Source: Roseovarius sp. THAF27
GTDB taxonomy: Bacteria > Pseudomonadota > Alphaproteobacteria > Rhodobacterales > Rhodobacteraceae
Length of the DNA stretch: 64,000 nt
NCBI RefSeq assembly: GCF_009363655.1
Contig: NZ_CP045393.1
Span: 1,488,001-1,552,000, forward strand
Direction of reading: 5' to 3'
Below, in pieces: positions 52,480 to 61,221 of this stretch. The notes beneath the pieces were generated by a model, which was not told where the DNA came from, did no database searches, and saw nothing but the letters and a program-made list of their open reading frames with translations. Numbering within the stretch: the first letter of the stretch is position 1; the number at the start of each line of letters is the position of its first letter. The position numbers and the translations under genes are program-made.

Positions 52480-54297
52480 ATGCGGCGCAGACCCACGACA
52501 GCGACGGAAATGCCGGACAACGCCCTGCAGGTGATCCGGCGCGTGGCGCCGTACCTGTGGCCCGAGGGGCAGAGCTGGGCCAAGCGCAGGGTGGTGCTGG
52601 CGCTCATGGCGCTGGTGCTGGCAAAGGTCGTGGCGGTGGGCACGCCGTTCTTTTACAAGGCGGCGGTGGATTCGCTGTCCGGAGAGGGCCAGGAGGCGGC
52701 GTGGATGCTGGGCGCGGGGGCCATCGGGCTGACCGTGGCCTATGGCGTGGCGCGGCTGATGAACGTGGGCTTCCAGCAGTTGCGCGACGCGATATTCGCA
52801 CCCGTGGCGCAGCGCGGTCTGCGGCGGCTGGCGCTGGAGACGTTCCAGCATATCCACCAGATGTCGATGCGCTTTCACATGACGCGCAAGACCGGGGGGC
52901 TGAGCCGGATCATAGAGCGCGGCGTGAAAAGCGTGGAGTTCCTGCTGCGCTTCCTGGTGTTCTCGGTCGGGCCGCTGATCCTGGAACTGCTGATGATCGG
53001 CGTCGTGCTGTGGACGCTGTTCGATTTCTCCTATCTTGCCGTGGTGATGGGCGTGATCGCGACCTACGCGGTCTTCACCTTCAAGGTGACGGAATGGCGG
53101 GTCAAGCTGCGCCGGCGGATGAACGAGCAGGACACCGATGCCAACCAGAAGGCCATCGACAGCCTGCTGAATTTCGAGACGGTGAAGTATTTCGGCGCCG
53201 AGGGCCGCGAGGCGGCGCGGTATGACCGGGCGATGGAAGGCTACGAGAGCGCGGCCTTGCAGACGTCCTATTCGCTGGCTTTCCTGAATGTCGGGCAGAG
53301 CTTCCTGATCACCGGCGGGCTGGTGGCGGTGATGGTGATGGCGGCGATGGGGGTGCAGAGCGGCGCGTTGACGGTGGGCGATTTCGTGATGGTCAACGCC
53401 TACATGATCCAGATCACCATGCCGCTGAACTTTCTTGGCACGGTTTACCGGGAAATCCGGCAGAGCCTGGTCGACATGGCGCAAATGTTCGATTTGTTAG
53501 AGCAAACGCCGGATGTGACCGACAATCCGGATGCAAAAGGTTTGAAAATCGAAGGTGGGTCGGTGCGGTTTCGCGAGGTTTCCTTCGGGTATGACCCGGA
53601 AAGACCGATCCTGCACGATGTGTCGCTGAGCGTTGCGGCGGGCGAGACGGTGGCGCTGGTCGGCCCGTCGGGGTCGGGCAAGTCCACCATCGGGCGGTTG
53701 CTGTTCCGGTTCTACGACGTGAGCTGCGGCGCGCTGGAGATCGACGGGCAGGATGTGCGCGGCGTGACGCAGGAGAGCCTGCACGCCGCCATCGGCGTGG
53801 TGCCGCAGGACACGGTGCTGTTCAACGACACGATCGGGTACAACATCGCCTATGGCCGCGACGGGGCCACGCAAGACGAGATCGAGGCGGCGGCGAAGGC
53901 GGCGCAGATCCACGAGTTCATCGCGCGCCTGCCCAAGGGGTACGAGACGCAGGTGGGCGAGCGGGGCCTGAAGCTGTCGGGTGGCGAGAAGCAGCGCGTG
54001 GGGATCGCGCGGACGCTGCTGAAGGACCCGCCGATCCTGCTCTTGGACGAGGCGACGAGTGCCCTGGACACCGAGACCGAGCGAGAGATCCAGGACGCGC
54101 TGCGCCGGGCGGGCGAGGGGCGCACGGTGATCACCATCGCGCACCGTTTGTCGACGGTGGCGGATGCGGACCGGATCGTGGTGCTGGAAGACGGGCGGAT
54201 CGTGGAGGAAGGCACCCATGCCGAGCTGCTGGCGCGGGAGGGGCGCTATGCGGGGCTCTGGGCGCGGCAGGCCAGCGAACGCGAGCGCGCGGCCTGA
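52480..54297 (+). CDS. Atm1-type ABC exporter (Fe-S/glutathione-conjugate family)
   Basis: A 605-residue half-transporter with six membrane helices followed by an ATPase. ALVLAKVVAVGTPFFYKAAVD and FQHIHQMSMRFHMTRKTGGL are Atm1/ABCB7-like. The ATPase has GPSGSGKST, LSGGEKQR, ILLLDEATSALD and AHRLST. Alphaproteobacterial Atm1 exports glutathione conjugates of metals and supports Fe-S/heavy-metal homeostasis. The ATG at 52480 has GGAG 7 bp upstream. Confidence 0.9.
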   Translation: MRRRPTTATEMPDNALQVIRRVAPYLWPEGQSWAKRRVVLALMALVLAKVVAVGTPFFYKAAVDSLSGEGQEAAWMLGAGAIGLTVAYGVARLMNVGFQQLRDAIFAPVAQRGLRRLALETFQHIHQMSMRFHMTRKTGGLSRIIERGVKSVEFLLRFLVFSVGPLILELLMIGVVLWTLFDFSYLAVVMGVIATYAVFTFKVTEWRVKLRRRMNEQDTDANQKAIDSLLNFETVKYFGAEGREAARYDRAMEGYESAALQTSYSLAFLNVGQSFLITGGLVAVMVMAAMGVQSGALTVGDFVMVNAYMIQITMPLNFLGTVYREIRQSLVDMAQMFDLLEQTPDVTDNPDAKGLKIEGGSVRFREVSFGYDPERPILHDVSLSVAAGETVALVGPSGSGKSTIGRLLFRFYDVSCGALEIDGQDVRGVTQESLHAAIGVVPQDTVLFNDTIGYNIAYGRDGATQDEIEAAAKAAQIHEFIARLPKGYETQVGERGLKLSGGEKQRVGIARTLLKDPPILLLDEATSALDTETEREIQDALRRAGEGRTVITIAHRLSTVADADRIVVLEDGRIVEEGTHAELLAREGRYAGLWARQASERERAA

Positions 54298-54603
54298 GGC
54301 GGCTTGTGGCGCGCGGGGCGGCGTTGTCTCTGCCTCGCCTTGCGGGGGGGGGGCGGAGGCAGCCTGATGGACGCGACGGACCCGTGGACGGCGCCCTGTT
54401 CGGCTTGTGTTCCGGGGGACGGTTTTGCCCGGGACGCGCGGCCTTGATTTCTTTTCTGGATACGTCGCGTCAGGCCTCTATTTCCTTGTGGAAGTGGGTG
54501 GGCGACCTGCGTTAAAGCGGTGCTTCCCGGCCCGTTTTTCAAGAGTTCTTTCTGGTTTTGGTGCGAGCGGCCGACGCTGAAGACGCGCAAAGCAAGAGAC
54601 GAC
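54298..54603 (+). other. Gap after the ABC exporter with hairpin and G10 tract
   Basis: CTGCCTC at 54330-54336 pairs with GAGGCAG at 54356-54362 and encloses a run of ten G (54344-54353); it probably terminates the exporter transcript. Nothing else is recognised in the 306 bp apart from a presumed promoter for the following small gene. Confidence 0.5.
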
Positions 54604-54825
54604 ATGTTCCGCGGTACGATCCTGTATTTTTCCGATGACGGAGGCGTCGCGCATATCTGGTGTGCGAAGGCCGGCAACCCCTTGTTCCGGGCGCGGGCGT
54701 CCGATTTTCCCGACCTATGGCCGGACTTGCGGGTCGGTATGGTGGTGACCGTCGTCGGCAGCACCGGGACGGACGAGGCGCAAACGGTCGTGACGCTGGA
54801 GATCGCGCCGCAGGACGAGGGGTGA
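54604..54825 (+). CDS. Small protein resembling a degenerate cold-shock (OB-fold) domain
   Basis: A 73-residue protein: MFRGTILYFSDDGGVAHI, then FRARASDFPDLWPDLRVG and MVVTVVGSTGTDEAQTVVTL. Length and layout follow cold-shock proteins (GTVKWFN..KGFGFI..VFVH..L..G..V.F), but the aromatic RNP1 and RNP2 residues are replaced, so nucleic-acid binding of the usual kind is doubtful. No convincing family hit can be named without a search. Confidence 0.55.
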   Translation: MFRGTILYFSDDGGVAHIWCAKAGNPLFRARASDFPDLWPDLRVGMVVTVVGSTGTDEAQTVVTLEIAPQDEG

Positions 54826-54830
54826 GCGCC

Positions 54831-54950
54831 GCGCCTCCGGGCGTTGCGGCGCGTGGGCTTTCACCCACCCTACGCGGGCTTGCTCGCGGCGCGCCTCCGG
54901 GCGTCGTGGCGCGTGGGCTTTCACCCACCCTACGCGGGCTTACTCGGCGG
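54831..54950. repeat. 60-bp tandem duplication with CCCACCCTACG palindromes
   Basis: Two 60-bp units, 54831-54890 and 54891-54950, differ at only a few positions. Each contains GTGGG-CTTTCA-CCCAC followed by CCTACGCGGGCTT. The second unit runs into the last codons of the RND pump gene. The repeat lies between two converging genes and may work as a double terminator. Confidence 0.8.
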
Positions 54951-57900
54951 CGCGGAGGGATTTGTCCTTGGGCGGTGTGTCGTCGTCGTCGTCCGAGTCG
55001 GACTGCGCCGCCTTGCGGTCGGCCAGCACGCCCTTGACGTCGTCGAGGGCGAGTTCGGGCTGGGTGGTGTCGTCCTCGTAGGCGGCGATATCGGGGATGC
55101 CTTCGGTCCAGATGATCTCGGGCGCGCGGACGCGGGCGGCCTGGCGCGAGAGGGCCCAGTCGCGGGCGGCGCGGCTGGAGCGGCCGAAAGAGAGCTTGGC
55201 CAGCAGCTGGGCGCCCCAGAGCACGTAGGTCGTGGCCCAGATGCGCAGCGCCAGCATCGAAGGCGTGAAGACCAGCGTCAGTACCGTGGCGATGCCCAGG
55301 CCGAAGACGACCGCGGTGGCCAGCTGTTTCCACCACAGCGCGGTGGGGCTGTTGAAGGTGTAGCCGCCGGCGAAGAAATCGAGGCTGAGGCCGAACATCA
55401 TCGGCGCGAGGCCCGCCATGGTGGTGATCGTGGTCAGCAGGACCGGGCGGATGCGCGCCTCGGCCGTGCGGGTGATCGCCTCGATCCGGGGCATGTAGCG
55501 GGAATATTCCTGGTAGGTGTCGATCAGCACGATGTTGTTGTTCACCACGATGCCCGCCAGCGCCACGATGCCGGTGCCGGTCATGATGATGGAGAACGGC
55601 TGATTCATCACCAGCATCCCGATCAGCACGCCGGTGGTGGACAGGATCACCGCGAGAAGCACCAGCACGGCGTTGTAGACCGAGTTGAACTGCGCCAGCA
55701 GGATGATGAACATCAGGCCCAGGGCGCCCAGGAAGGCCTGTTGCAGGAAGGCGCCGGATTCTTCCTGGTCCTCGGCGTCGCCGGTCCATTCGTAGGAGAC
55801 GCTGCGCGGCATGTCGGCGCTTTCGAGCCATGCGGTAAGAGTTTCGATGCGTTCGTTGGCGGTGAGGGGCGCTTGGGTTTCCTCGCCGTTTTCGCCGGTG
55901 GTGGTGACGGTGAGCCCGTCCACCACGGCGGCCTTGACGTCGAAATAGCGGGTCTGGTCGACGCGGTCGATCTGGGCCAGTTTCGGCACCGGCTGACGGG
56001 TGATGAAGTTCGACAGCGGCACGAGGCCGTCATCGGTGCGCACCTTGAGTTCATCCAGGGTAGACAGAACGCGGTCCTCGGCGGGCAGGCGGACGCGGAT
56101 GTCGATTTCCTCGTCCGAGGAGGGCACGCGCATGGTGTCGAGCAGGATGCCGCGCGTCACCAGCTGGACCATCGCGCCGACGGTGGCCACGTCGGCGCCG
56201 AAGCGGCCGGCCTTTTCCACGTCGACGTCGATCTGCCAGTCGATGCCGGGCAGGGGGAGCGTGTCCTCGACCAGGTCCAGACCGCGGGTCTCTTCGAACT
56301 TTTCGCGGGCGCGGGCGGTGAAGTCCTGAAGCTCCTGCCAGTTGTCGCCCTTGAGCCGCAGGTGCACGGGCTTGGCCGAGGCGGGGCCCTGTTCGAGCGA
56401 CAGGATCTCGACCTTCATGCCGGGGATCCGTTCGAGCCGGGCGGTCAGTTCGTCGATGGTGCGTTCGCCGCCCGCCACGGGGTCGTTGACGCGGCGCTGC
56501 ACGTCGTAGCCGAGGATCGGGATGGTGAACCAGGTCTCGTAGGTGGTCGGGCGGTCCTCCCACTTGATCAGTTCGAACTGGACCTGGCCGATCGTGTCGA
56601 GCGGGGGGGCGGCGCCGCCGGTGTTGTTGTTCAGCCCGCCGTCGCCGGCAAAGGAGAAGGCCGAGAGGACGTTGGGATGCTCCAGCACGACCTCCTCGGC
56701 CTCGCGCACGAGCGCGTCCTTCTGGCCGATCGAGAGGTTGCCGCGGGCGCGGACATAGACGATGGCGTTCTCGGGTTCGGAGTCGACGAAGAACTCGGTG
56801 CCGTTGTTGTTGTTGATGTAGAACATCAGCACCGAGCCGACGAAGACGAAGATGGCGCAGAAGGCCACCAGCGGCATGATCGGGTTGGCGGCGATGGAAT
56901 GGATGATCCAGCCGAAGGGCGAGCGGCGATAGCCCGCGTCGATCCGCTGGGCGCGGTGCAGGCGGGTGTATTGCCGGATCGCGATGGCGGCGAAGACGAT
57001 GAGTGCGAGGACGATGGACGCCGTCCATCCCATGCCCGACCCCCATGCGACGCCGATGGCGGCCGCCGCGAAGATCAGGCCGCGTGCGACCGGGAAGGGC
57101 AGCTTGCGGGCCTGCCAGGTGTCGAGGCTGTCCCACAGGAGCGACAGGCGGCGAAAGAGCGCAAGTACGCACAGAAGCGTGGTGAGCGCGCCGGCGAGGG
57201 CCACGCCGCCCGCGACGACCATGCCGAGCCCGAGGCCGAAGGCCGTCAGAAGCGACGGGATGACGGAGCCGAGGATATCGCCGCCGTCCATGCCGGCGAA
57301 TTGTGCGCCGGCTTGCGCGGCCAGCGGCGGTATGGCCTGTCCGGCGAGCATCAGGGCGCCGACAGCCAGTATGGCGAGCGCGATGTGCAGGTACCAGCGG
57401 GTGGTGGCGATGGCCTCGATCCGCTGGGTGAACCAGCGTTCGATGCGGCCCGTGACGCCGCCCATGACGGGCAGGTAGACCAGCGCGACCAGCAGCGAGG
57501 CCGACAGCACGAAGATGAGCGTGACGGGCAGCATCATCATGAACTGTCCCGGCACGCCGGGCCAGAAGAGCATGGGCAGGAAGGCGCAGAGCGTGGTGGC
57601 GGTGGAACTGACCACCGGCCAGAACATGCGTTTGGCGGCGGCGACATAGGCGTGCATCGGGCCTTCGCCCTCGGCGATTTTCTTGTCGGCGTATTCGACC
57701 ACGACGATGGCGCCGTCGACCAGCATCCCCACGGCGAGGATCAGGCCGAACATGACGATGTTCGAGACCGGCACGCCCATCACCGCCAGGAGCGCGAAGC
57801 ACAGCAGGAAAGAGGTGGGGATGGCGAAGCCGACCAGAAGGGCGGGGCGGATGCCGAGCGCGGCCAGCGTGACGATCATCACCAGCGCGATGGCGGTCAG

Positions 57901-58920
57901 CACCGAGCCTTCGAGCTGCGAAACCATCGAGGCGATGATACGGGATTGATCGTTGGAGGTGTCGACCTGCACCGCGACCTGAAGTTCGGACGGCCAGGTG
58001 TCCTCGGCCTCGGCCACGGTGTCGCGCACCAGGGCTGCGGTGTCGATGATGTTGAAGCCCTTGCGCTTGACCACCTGCAGGGCAATCGCCGTCTCGCCGT
58101 TGAAGCGGGCGGTGCCGGCGCGGTCCTCGAAGGTCAGGTTGATGCGCGCCAGATCGCCCAGCGTGACGACGCGGTCGCCATTGGTCTTGACCGGAAGGTC
58201 GTAGATGTCGCCGGTGTCGTCGAATGACGAGGGGATCTTGACCGAGAACGCGCCCTGGGCGCTGTCGACCTCGCCTGCCGCAATCAGCTGGTTGTTGTTC
58301 TGGACGACATTCAGAAGCTCGTTGGCGGTGACGTTGTAGGCCTCGAGTCGCAGGGGGTCGATGACCACCTCGACCATCTCGTCGCGGTTGCCGGCAATGC
58401 CGGCCTCGAGCACGGGCTCCAGCCCTTCGAGCCGGTCCTGCAGGTCCTTGGCGATGCGGGCCAGCGTGCGCTCGGGGACCGGGCCGGAGAGCGACACGAT
58501 GATGATGGGGAATTCAGAGAAGTTGATCTCGTTGATCGTGTATTGCTCGGCGCCTTCGGGGAAGTCGGCCTCGGCGGCGTTCATGGCGTCGCGCACGTCG
58601 GCCATGATCTGGGTCTTGTCCCAGCCGAATTCGAATTCCAGCGCCACGCCGGCATAGTTTTCGGCCGCGGTGCCGGTCATTTCCTTGAGGCCGTCGAGAT
58701 CCGACAGCTCGGTTTCCATGGGCTTGACCAGCAGCTTCTCGGAATCCTCGGCGGAGATGCCGGGGAAGTTGACCGACACGAAAAGGGCCGGGATCTCGAT
58801 GTCCGGTTCGCCTTCCTTGGGCAGGGAGATGTAGGCGGTGGTGCCCGCGACGATCGACAGGATGATGAAGGCGATCACCATCCGGGCGCGTTGCGAGGCC
58901 CAGTCGACGATGCCGGTCAT
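54940..58920 (-). CDS. RND-family efflux pump permease with an extra membrane insertion
   Basis: Proton-driven inner-membrane pump of the AcrB/CzcA type, but 1326 residues long against a usual 1020-1060. Typical parts are ISLPKEGEPDIEIPALFVSV (residues 31-50), TM2-6 from 340 to 490 with VDGAIVVVEY (Asp 402; the second Asp of AcrB is Gly here), and TM8-12 in the last 300 residues. Residues about 505-650 hold four or five additional hydrophobic segments between the two halves. It overlaps the adaptor gene by four bases. Confidence 0.87.
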   Translation of the reverse strand: MTGIVDWASQRARMVIAFIILSIVAGTTAYISLPKEGEPDIEIPALFVSVNFPGISAEDSEKLLVKPMETELSDLDGLKEMTGTAAENYAGVALEFEFGWDKTQIMADVRDAMNAAEADFPEGAEQYTINEINFSEFPIIIVSLSGPVPERTLARIAKDLQDRLEGLEPVLEAGIAGNRDEMVEVVIDPLRLEAYNVTANELLNVVQNNNQLIAAGEVDSAQGAFSVKIPSSFDDTGDIYDLPVKTNGDRVVTLGDLARINLTFEDRAGTARFNGETAIALQVVKRKGFNIIDTAALVRDTVAEAEDTWPSELQVAVQVDTSNDQSRIIASMVSQLEGSVLTAIALVMIVTLAALGIRPALLVGFAIPTSFLLCFALLAVMGVPVSNIVMFGLILAVGMLVDGAIVVVEYADKKIAEGEGPMHAYVAAAKRMFWPVVSSTATTLCAFLPMLFWPGVPGQFMMMLPVTLIFVLSASLLVALVYLPVMGGVTGRIERWFTQRIEAIATTRWYLHIALAILAVGALMLAGQAIPPLAAQAGAQFAGMDGGDILGSVIPSLLTAFGLGLGMVVAGGVALAGALTTLLCVLALFRRLSLLWDSLDTWQARKLPFPVARGLIFAAAAIGVAWGSGMGWTASIVLALIVFAAIAIRQYTRLHRAQRIDAGYRRSPFGWIIHSIAANPIMPLVAFCAIFVFVGSVLMFYINNNNGTEFFVDSEPENAIVYVRARGNLSIGQKDALVREAEEVVLEHPNVLSAFSFAGDGGLNNNTGGAAPPLDTIGQVQFELIKWEDRPTTYETWFTIPILGYDVQRRVNDPVAGGERTIDELTARLERIPGMKVEILSLEQGPASAKPVHLRLKGDNWQELQDFTARAREKFEETRGLDLVEDTLPLPGIDWQIDVDVEKAGRFGADVATVGAMVQLVTRGILLDTMRVPSSDEEIDIRVRLPAEDRVLSTLDELKVRTDDGLVPLSNFITRQPVPKLAQIDRVDQTRYFDVKAAVVDGLTVTTTGENGEETQAPLTANERIETLTAWLESADMPRSVSYEWTGDAEDQEESGAFLQQAFLGALGLMFIILLAQFNSVYNAVLVLLAVILSTTGVLIGMLVMNQPFSIIMTGTGIVALAGIVVNNNIVLIDTYQEYSRYMPRIEAITRTAEARIRPVLLTTITTMAGLAPMMFGLSLDFFAGGYTFNSPTALWWKQLATAVVFGLGIATVLTLVFTPSMLALRIWATTYVLWGAQLLAKLSFGRSSRAARDWALSRQAARVRAPEIIWTEGIPDIAAYEDDTTQPELALDDVKGVLADRKAAQSDSDDDDDTPPKDKSLRAAE

Positions 58921-60257
58921 TGTATGGTCTCCCGGAAGGCGGGTTCGACCGGGACGCCGTCGGCGACGAATTCCTGGCCCAGGATGATGACGTCCGAGGT
59001 TTCTTCCAGGCCGGCGACGAAGACGCCGGTGGGGCTGTCGCGCAGCAGGGTCACGGGTTTGAACTGTGCCGTCTTGTCGGGGCTGACGATACGCACGCCC
59101 AGGGCGCCGTCATCGTCGAGCGTGAGCGCCGATTGCGGCAGCAGGTGCGCCTTCACGCCCTCCGATTCGATGCGGATCTCGGCGGTCTGGCCGTCGCGCA
59201 GGGCGAGATCCTCGTTCGGGACGCGGATGTCGACACGGAAGGTGCGGGTGGTGGGGTCGGCGGCGCGGGAGATGAAGGTGACCTCGCCCTCGACCGTGCC
59301 GCCCGAGGCGAGGCGCGCGGTTGCGGGCGCGCCGGCGCTGACCTTGGCGATTTCGGTTTCGGGGATGTAGCCCACGAGCATGATCGGATCGAGCTGGATC
59401 ACGGTGGCGCAGAGCGATCCGGCCTGAAGAAGGCTGCCAAGCTCGGCGGTGTCGGATTCCAGCAGGCCCGAGAACGGGGCCTTGATCGTCAGGCGCTCGA
59501 TTTCCTTGCGGGCGGAGGCGACGGCGGCCTGGGCGCTTTCGACGCCCGAGCGGGCGGCCTCGATGCCCGCGGCGGCGGTTTCCTGGCCCGATTCAGCGGC
59601 CTTGAGCGCGGCCTCGGCGCTGGTGATCTGGGCCTTGGCGCCTTCGACGGCGGCCTTGGTCTGGGCCACGCGGGTCTGGGAGGCGAACCCGTCGGTCGAG
59701 AGCTTGTCGGCGGCGTTGGCGTTGATCTCGGCCTCGCTGAGCACGGCGCGGGCCTCGACCAGGCGGGCGCGGCTTTCCTCGACGCGGGCGGCGGCCTCGG
59801 GGACGGCGGCGTCTGCCTCGGGGATGCGGGACCGGGCCTCGGCCAGGCGGGCCAGCGCCTCGGCCAGGTTGGCCTCGCGCGTGCCGGGGTCGATCTGGCA
59901 AAGCGTCTGGTCCTCTTCGACGAAGGCACCCTTGCGAATGGGTTCCGAGACGATCTGGCCGGGGGTTTCGGCCCGCAGCTCGACCTGGCGGTCGGCCTCG
60001 GTCTGGCCGCGCACGGTGACGGCGGTGTCGATCGTGCGCGCGGTGGAGCGCAGGGCGACGACGCCGACGGTGCCTTCGCGTTCCTCGGGGGTTTCGGCCA
60101 GGGGGTCGTCGCCCTGATCGGTGTCCGGCGCGACCGCCTCGGCCAGTTCGGTGTCCTCGACCGGCGCGAAGAGCGCTGCGATGCTGTCGCGTTCCATCAC
60201 GAGCGCGTAGATGGCCGCGCAGACCAGGATGGCGGCGAAGATGGGAAACAGGCGCAT
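58917..60257 (-). CDS. RND efflux periplasmic adaptor (membrane fusion protein)
   Basis: HlyD/AcrA-type adaptor of 446 residues. It has an N-terminal membrane helix (FPIFAAILVCAAIYALVM), a lipoyl/barrel-sandwich segment (VELRAETPGQIVSEPIRKGA), and a long alpha-helical hairpin of Ala/Glu-rich coiled coil (about residues 135-265). It closes with IKAPFSGLLESDTAELGSLL and a beta barrel. The ATG at 60257 was chosen over a TTG. No TolC-like gene is in the window. Confidence 0.9.
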   Translation of the reverse strand: MRLFPIFAAILVCAAIYALVMERDSIAALFAPVEDTELAEAVAPDTDQGDDPLAETPEEREGTVGVVALRSTARTIDTAVTVRGQTEADRQVELRAETPGQIVSEPIRKGAFVEEDQTLCQIDPGTREANLAEALARLAEARSRIPEADAAVPEAAARVEESRARLVEARAVLSEAEINANAADKLSTDGFASQTRVAQTKAAVEGAKAQITSAEAALKAAESGQETAAAGIEAARSGVESAQAAVASARKEIERLTIKAPFSGLLESDTAELGSLLQAGSLCATVIQLDPIMLVGYIPETEIAKVSAGAPATARLASGGTVEGEVTFISRAADPTTRTFRVDIRVPNEDLALRDGQTAEIRIESEGVKAHLLPQSALTLDDDGALGVRIVSPDKTAQFKPVTLLRDSPTGVFVAGLEETSDVIILGQEFVADGVPVEPAFRETIQ

Positions 60258-60340
60258 GAAATAGCTTTCCAAGAGTCGTTTGCGTGAGTTTACGGGCGCT
60301 TGGCGTCGATCGCCATGCGTCTTTAACGCGGTTTACGCTG

Positions 60341-60352
60341 AACTGTCCGGTT
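60341..60352. promoter_or_regulatory. Possible operator dyad between the pump adaptor and yfgM-like genes
   Basis: AACTGTCCGGTT is an imperfect dyad (outer AAC/GTT and an inner C-G pair match) in the 237-bp divergent gap. TetR-type regulators often bind such sites near RND genes, but no regulator gene is nearby, so this is tentative. Confidence 0.25.
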
Positions 60353-60494
60353 TAGATTAGTCTCTTTGCCGGCATTGTTCAACCCGCCGCGACGCGTGGG
60401 CGCCCGCGCGCGTGCGCGATGTGGCGGGGCGCCCCTTGGCAGGGCCGGAGTGACGCGGTAAGAGGGGCGAAATTTCGAAGAAGGGCAATGCGCA

Positions 60495-61172
60495 GTGAGC
60501 CAGTCTGACAGTTTCATCGACGAGGTGACCGAGGAGGTCCGCCGCGACCGGCTGTACCGGAATTTCAAGCGGTATGGCTGGATCGGCATCCTGGCGGTGC
60601 TGCTGCTGGTGGGGGGCGCGGCCTTCAACGAGTGGCGCAAGGCGCAGGAGCGTGCCGAGGCCGAGGCGCTGGGCGACGCGATTATCGCGGCGCTGGGCGA
60701 GGAGGACGCGGCCGCGCGCAACGCGGCGCTGGACGCCATCCAGCCCGAAACCGGCGGGGCGCGTGCCATCGTCGGTCTGCTGGCGGCGGGCGAGGGCGGG
60801 GCCGAGAACGCCCCCCAGACCGCCGAGCAGCTTTTGCGCCTGGCCGACTCGGCCGACGTGCCGCTGGTCTACCGGCAGATCGCGACGCTGAAGGCCGTGG
60901 CGCTGCCCGGATCGGGCCTGAGCCCCGAGGACAAGCGCGCCCGGCTGGAGGGCATGGCGGCGGGCGGCGGCATCGTGCGGCTTCTGGCCGAGGAGCAGCT
61001 GGCGCTGGTCGACCTGGAGGCGGGCGACCGGGACGCGGCGCTGGAGCGGCTGCGCGGCCTCTATGAAAGCGCGGAAGCCACAGCGGGCTTGCGTCGGCGC
61101 GTCGAGCAGTTGATTGTTGCGCTGGACGGTGACATTGAAGAGGAGCCGGTCGGCGAGACCGACGGCAACTAA
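60495..61172 (+). CDS. YfgM-like TPR membrane protein
   Basis: A 225-residue protein with a GTG start: a short cytoplasmic part (FIDEVTEEVRRDRLYRNFKR), one helix (YGWIGILAVLLLVGGAAF), and a periplasmic TPR-like region of about 170 residues. YfgM is an ancillary subunit of the Sec translocon working with periplasmic chaperones, and its gene commonly precedes bamB and der, as here. Confidence 0.83.
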   Translation: MSQSDSFIDEVTEEVRRDRLYRNFKRYGWIGILAVLLLVGGAAFNEWRKAQERAEAEALGDAIIAALGEEDAAARNAALDAIQPETGGARAIVGLLAAGEGGAENAPQTAEQLLRLADSADVPLVYRQIATLKAVALPGSGLSPEDKRARLEGMAAGGGIVRLLAEEQLALVDLEAGDRDAALERLRGLYESAEATAGLRRRVEQLIVALDGDIEEEPVGETDGN

Positions 61173-61221
61173 GCGTTCCGGCGGCCCCAGAGGGCAACGC
61201 CGGCTGAAAAGTACGGGGGCG

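Noticed and set aside
54344..54353. G10 tract as a phase-variation switch
   Set aside because: It lies in the loop region of an intergenic hairpin after a stop codon, so slippage would not change a reading frame.
54844..58227. 1127-codon plus-strand frame
   Set aside because: Shadow of the RND pump gene. Gly/Asp/Arg-rich low-complexity translation and no ribosome binding site.
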